In this document: in pieces, positions 6,864-7,558 of the stretch
How the letters are laid out: each line of letters starts with the position of its first letter
Numbering within the stretch: position 1 is the first letter of the stretch
From: Phycisphaeraceae bacterium
GTDB lineage: Bacteria > Planctomycetota > Phycisphaerae > Phycisphaerales > Phycisphaeraceae
Length of the DNA stretch: 7,558 nucleotides
Assembly: GCA_029260695.1 (NCBI GenBank)
Contig: JAJDCT010000019.1
Span: 1-7,558, forward strand
Direction of reading: 5' to 3'
The notes under the pieces: model-generated
The model's database searches: none
Told to the model about the DNA's origin: nothing
Seen by the model: only the letters and a program-made list of their open reading frames with translations
Position numbers and translations under genes: made by a program

Positions 6864-7558
6864 ATGACCCAGACCCAGACCAACACGAACAACGAACCCG
6901 ACGCCGCGCCCAAGCGTGTGCGGGTGGGCGACCTACTGGTCAATAAAGGTCTTGTCACGGCCGAGCAGATCGACAAGGCCCTGGCTTTCCAGAAAGACCG
7001 CGGCCACAAGAAACTGCTCGGCGAGGTATTGATCGAGCTGGAGTACGTCACCGAAGAACAGGTCATGGAGGCCCTGGCCGAGGCCTACGGCATCCCCTAC
7101 GTCCATCTGGACGCCAAGATCTCAGACCCCGCCGTGACCGATGTCCTGCCCCGTGAATTCCAGGACCAGCAGTGCGCACTGCCTCTGTTCCTGATCAACG
7201 GAAAACTCACCCTCGCCGTCGCCGAGCCCGCCAACGTCTTTATCGTCGAGGAAGTTCAAAGGCTCACCGGGCACAGTGTCCAGCTCGTCGCGGCGACATC
7301 CAAGGACATCCAGGCCACCCTCTTCGCTCACGCCGCCGGCGACCGGGACATGGTCATCGACGAGATGATCGACGACATCGATGAGGAAGACCTCACCGTC
7401 GTCGAGCAGCAGATCACCGACCTGACAGACGGCAGTGAGGACTCCGCCAACGAGTCCCCGGTCATCAAGCTGGTCAATTACCTCCTCTTCGCAGCCGTCC
7501 AGGAAGGTGCAAGCGACATCCACATCGAGCCCGATGATTCGGCGCTCCGTGTCCGTTA
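6864..7558 (+). CDS. gspE: GspE/PilB-family assembly ATPase, N-terminal part (3' end outside window)
   Basis: The frame opens at ATG 6864, two bases after the STAS stop, and stays open for 231 codons to the window end. Residues ~18-155 are a T2SSE_N/MshEN domain. Its first 24-residue motif is intact: R20, G22, L25-V26, G29, L30-V31, I36, L40, Q43. The second (51-74) has lost R, G and Q. Residues ~160-196 are an acidic linker ('DEMIDDIDEEDL'). From ~198 the start of the ATPase N2 domain is clear: 'SPVIKLVNYLL' then 'EGASDIHIEP' and 'LRVR'. Walker A and B lie beyond the window. The protein should be the cytoplasmic hexameric motor that drives pseudopilus or pilus assembly for the secretin encoded upstream. 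GspE, PilB and MshE cannot be told apart from this part alone. No clear Shine-Dalgarno is seen, which suggests coupling to the STAS gene. Confidence 0.93.
   Translation, partial: MTQTQTNTNNEPDAAPKRVRVGDLLVNKGLVTAEQIDKALAFQKDRGHKKLLGEVLIELEYVTEEQVMEALAEAYGIPYVHLDAKISDPAVTDVLPREFQDQQCALPLFLINGKLTLAVAEPANVFIVEEVQRLTGHSVQLVAATSKDIQATLFAHAAGDRDMVIDEMIDDIDEEDLTVVEQQITDLTDGSEDSANESPVIKLVNYLLFAAVQEGASDIHIEPDDSALRVR

Noticed and set aside
7122..7523. 133-residue antisense frame at the window end
   Set aside because: It is the complement of the GspE/PilB frame, which has clear family motifs; the antisense product has none.
1..7558. tRNA, rRNA, CRISPR array, insertion sequence or attachment site
   Set aside because: No cloverleaf-like element, spaced direct repeats, transposase-like frame or terminal inverted repeats were seen on either strand.

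Overview
The window looks like part of a type II secretion / type IV pilus-type gene cluster interleaved with a small signalling operon. All genes are on the + strand. The organism is probably a high-GC, diderm, non-proteobacterial bacterium. I lean towards a planctomycete of the Phycisphaerae, because of the strong NNC codon preference, the secretin with a very long acidic tail, and an HD-GYP protein whose N-terminal module plus GAF resembles Phycisphaerae proteins as I remember them. That assignment is inference; no rRNA or other marker gene is present.

Region 1 (1-4046) is the envelope part. It holds the C-terminal 83 residues of a GspC/PilP-like protein cut by the window start (1-252), an 836-residue secretin (290-2800), and a 402-residue lipoprotein built of about ten TPRs (2838-4046). 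The two gaps are 37 bases each and contain no terminator, so the three genes look co-transcribed. A strong hairpin followed by five T (4070-4103) ends this unit.

Region 2 (4104-4440) is non-coding. It starts G-poor and C-rich, then switches to a G-rich, hairpin-bearing stretch just before a very strong Shine-Dalgarno sequence. It probably holds the promoter and a structured 5' leader of the next operon.

Region 3 (4441-7558) is a tight operon: a stand-alone CheY-like receiver (4441-4845), an HD-GYP cyclic-di-GMP phosphodiesterase with a GAF domain that overlaps it by 4 bases (4842-6488), a STAS domain protein (6523-6861), and a GspE/PilB assembly ATPase starting 2 bases later and running off the window (6864-7558). 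The ATPase begins with an MshEN-type domain, a fold known to bind cyclic di-GMP in relatives. The first 24-residue binding motif is intact and the second is degenerate.

A working model is that the receiver controls the HD-GYP enzyme as a split RpfG-like pair. The enzyme would lower cyclic di-GMP near the assembly motor, and the motor would read the nucleotide through its N-terminal domain, while the secretin and TPR lipoprotein form the outer-membrane exit. The parts are visible in the sequence; the circuit is inferred.
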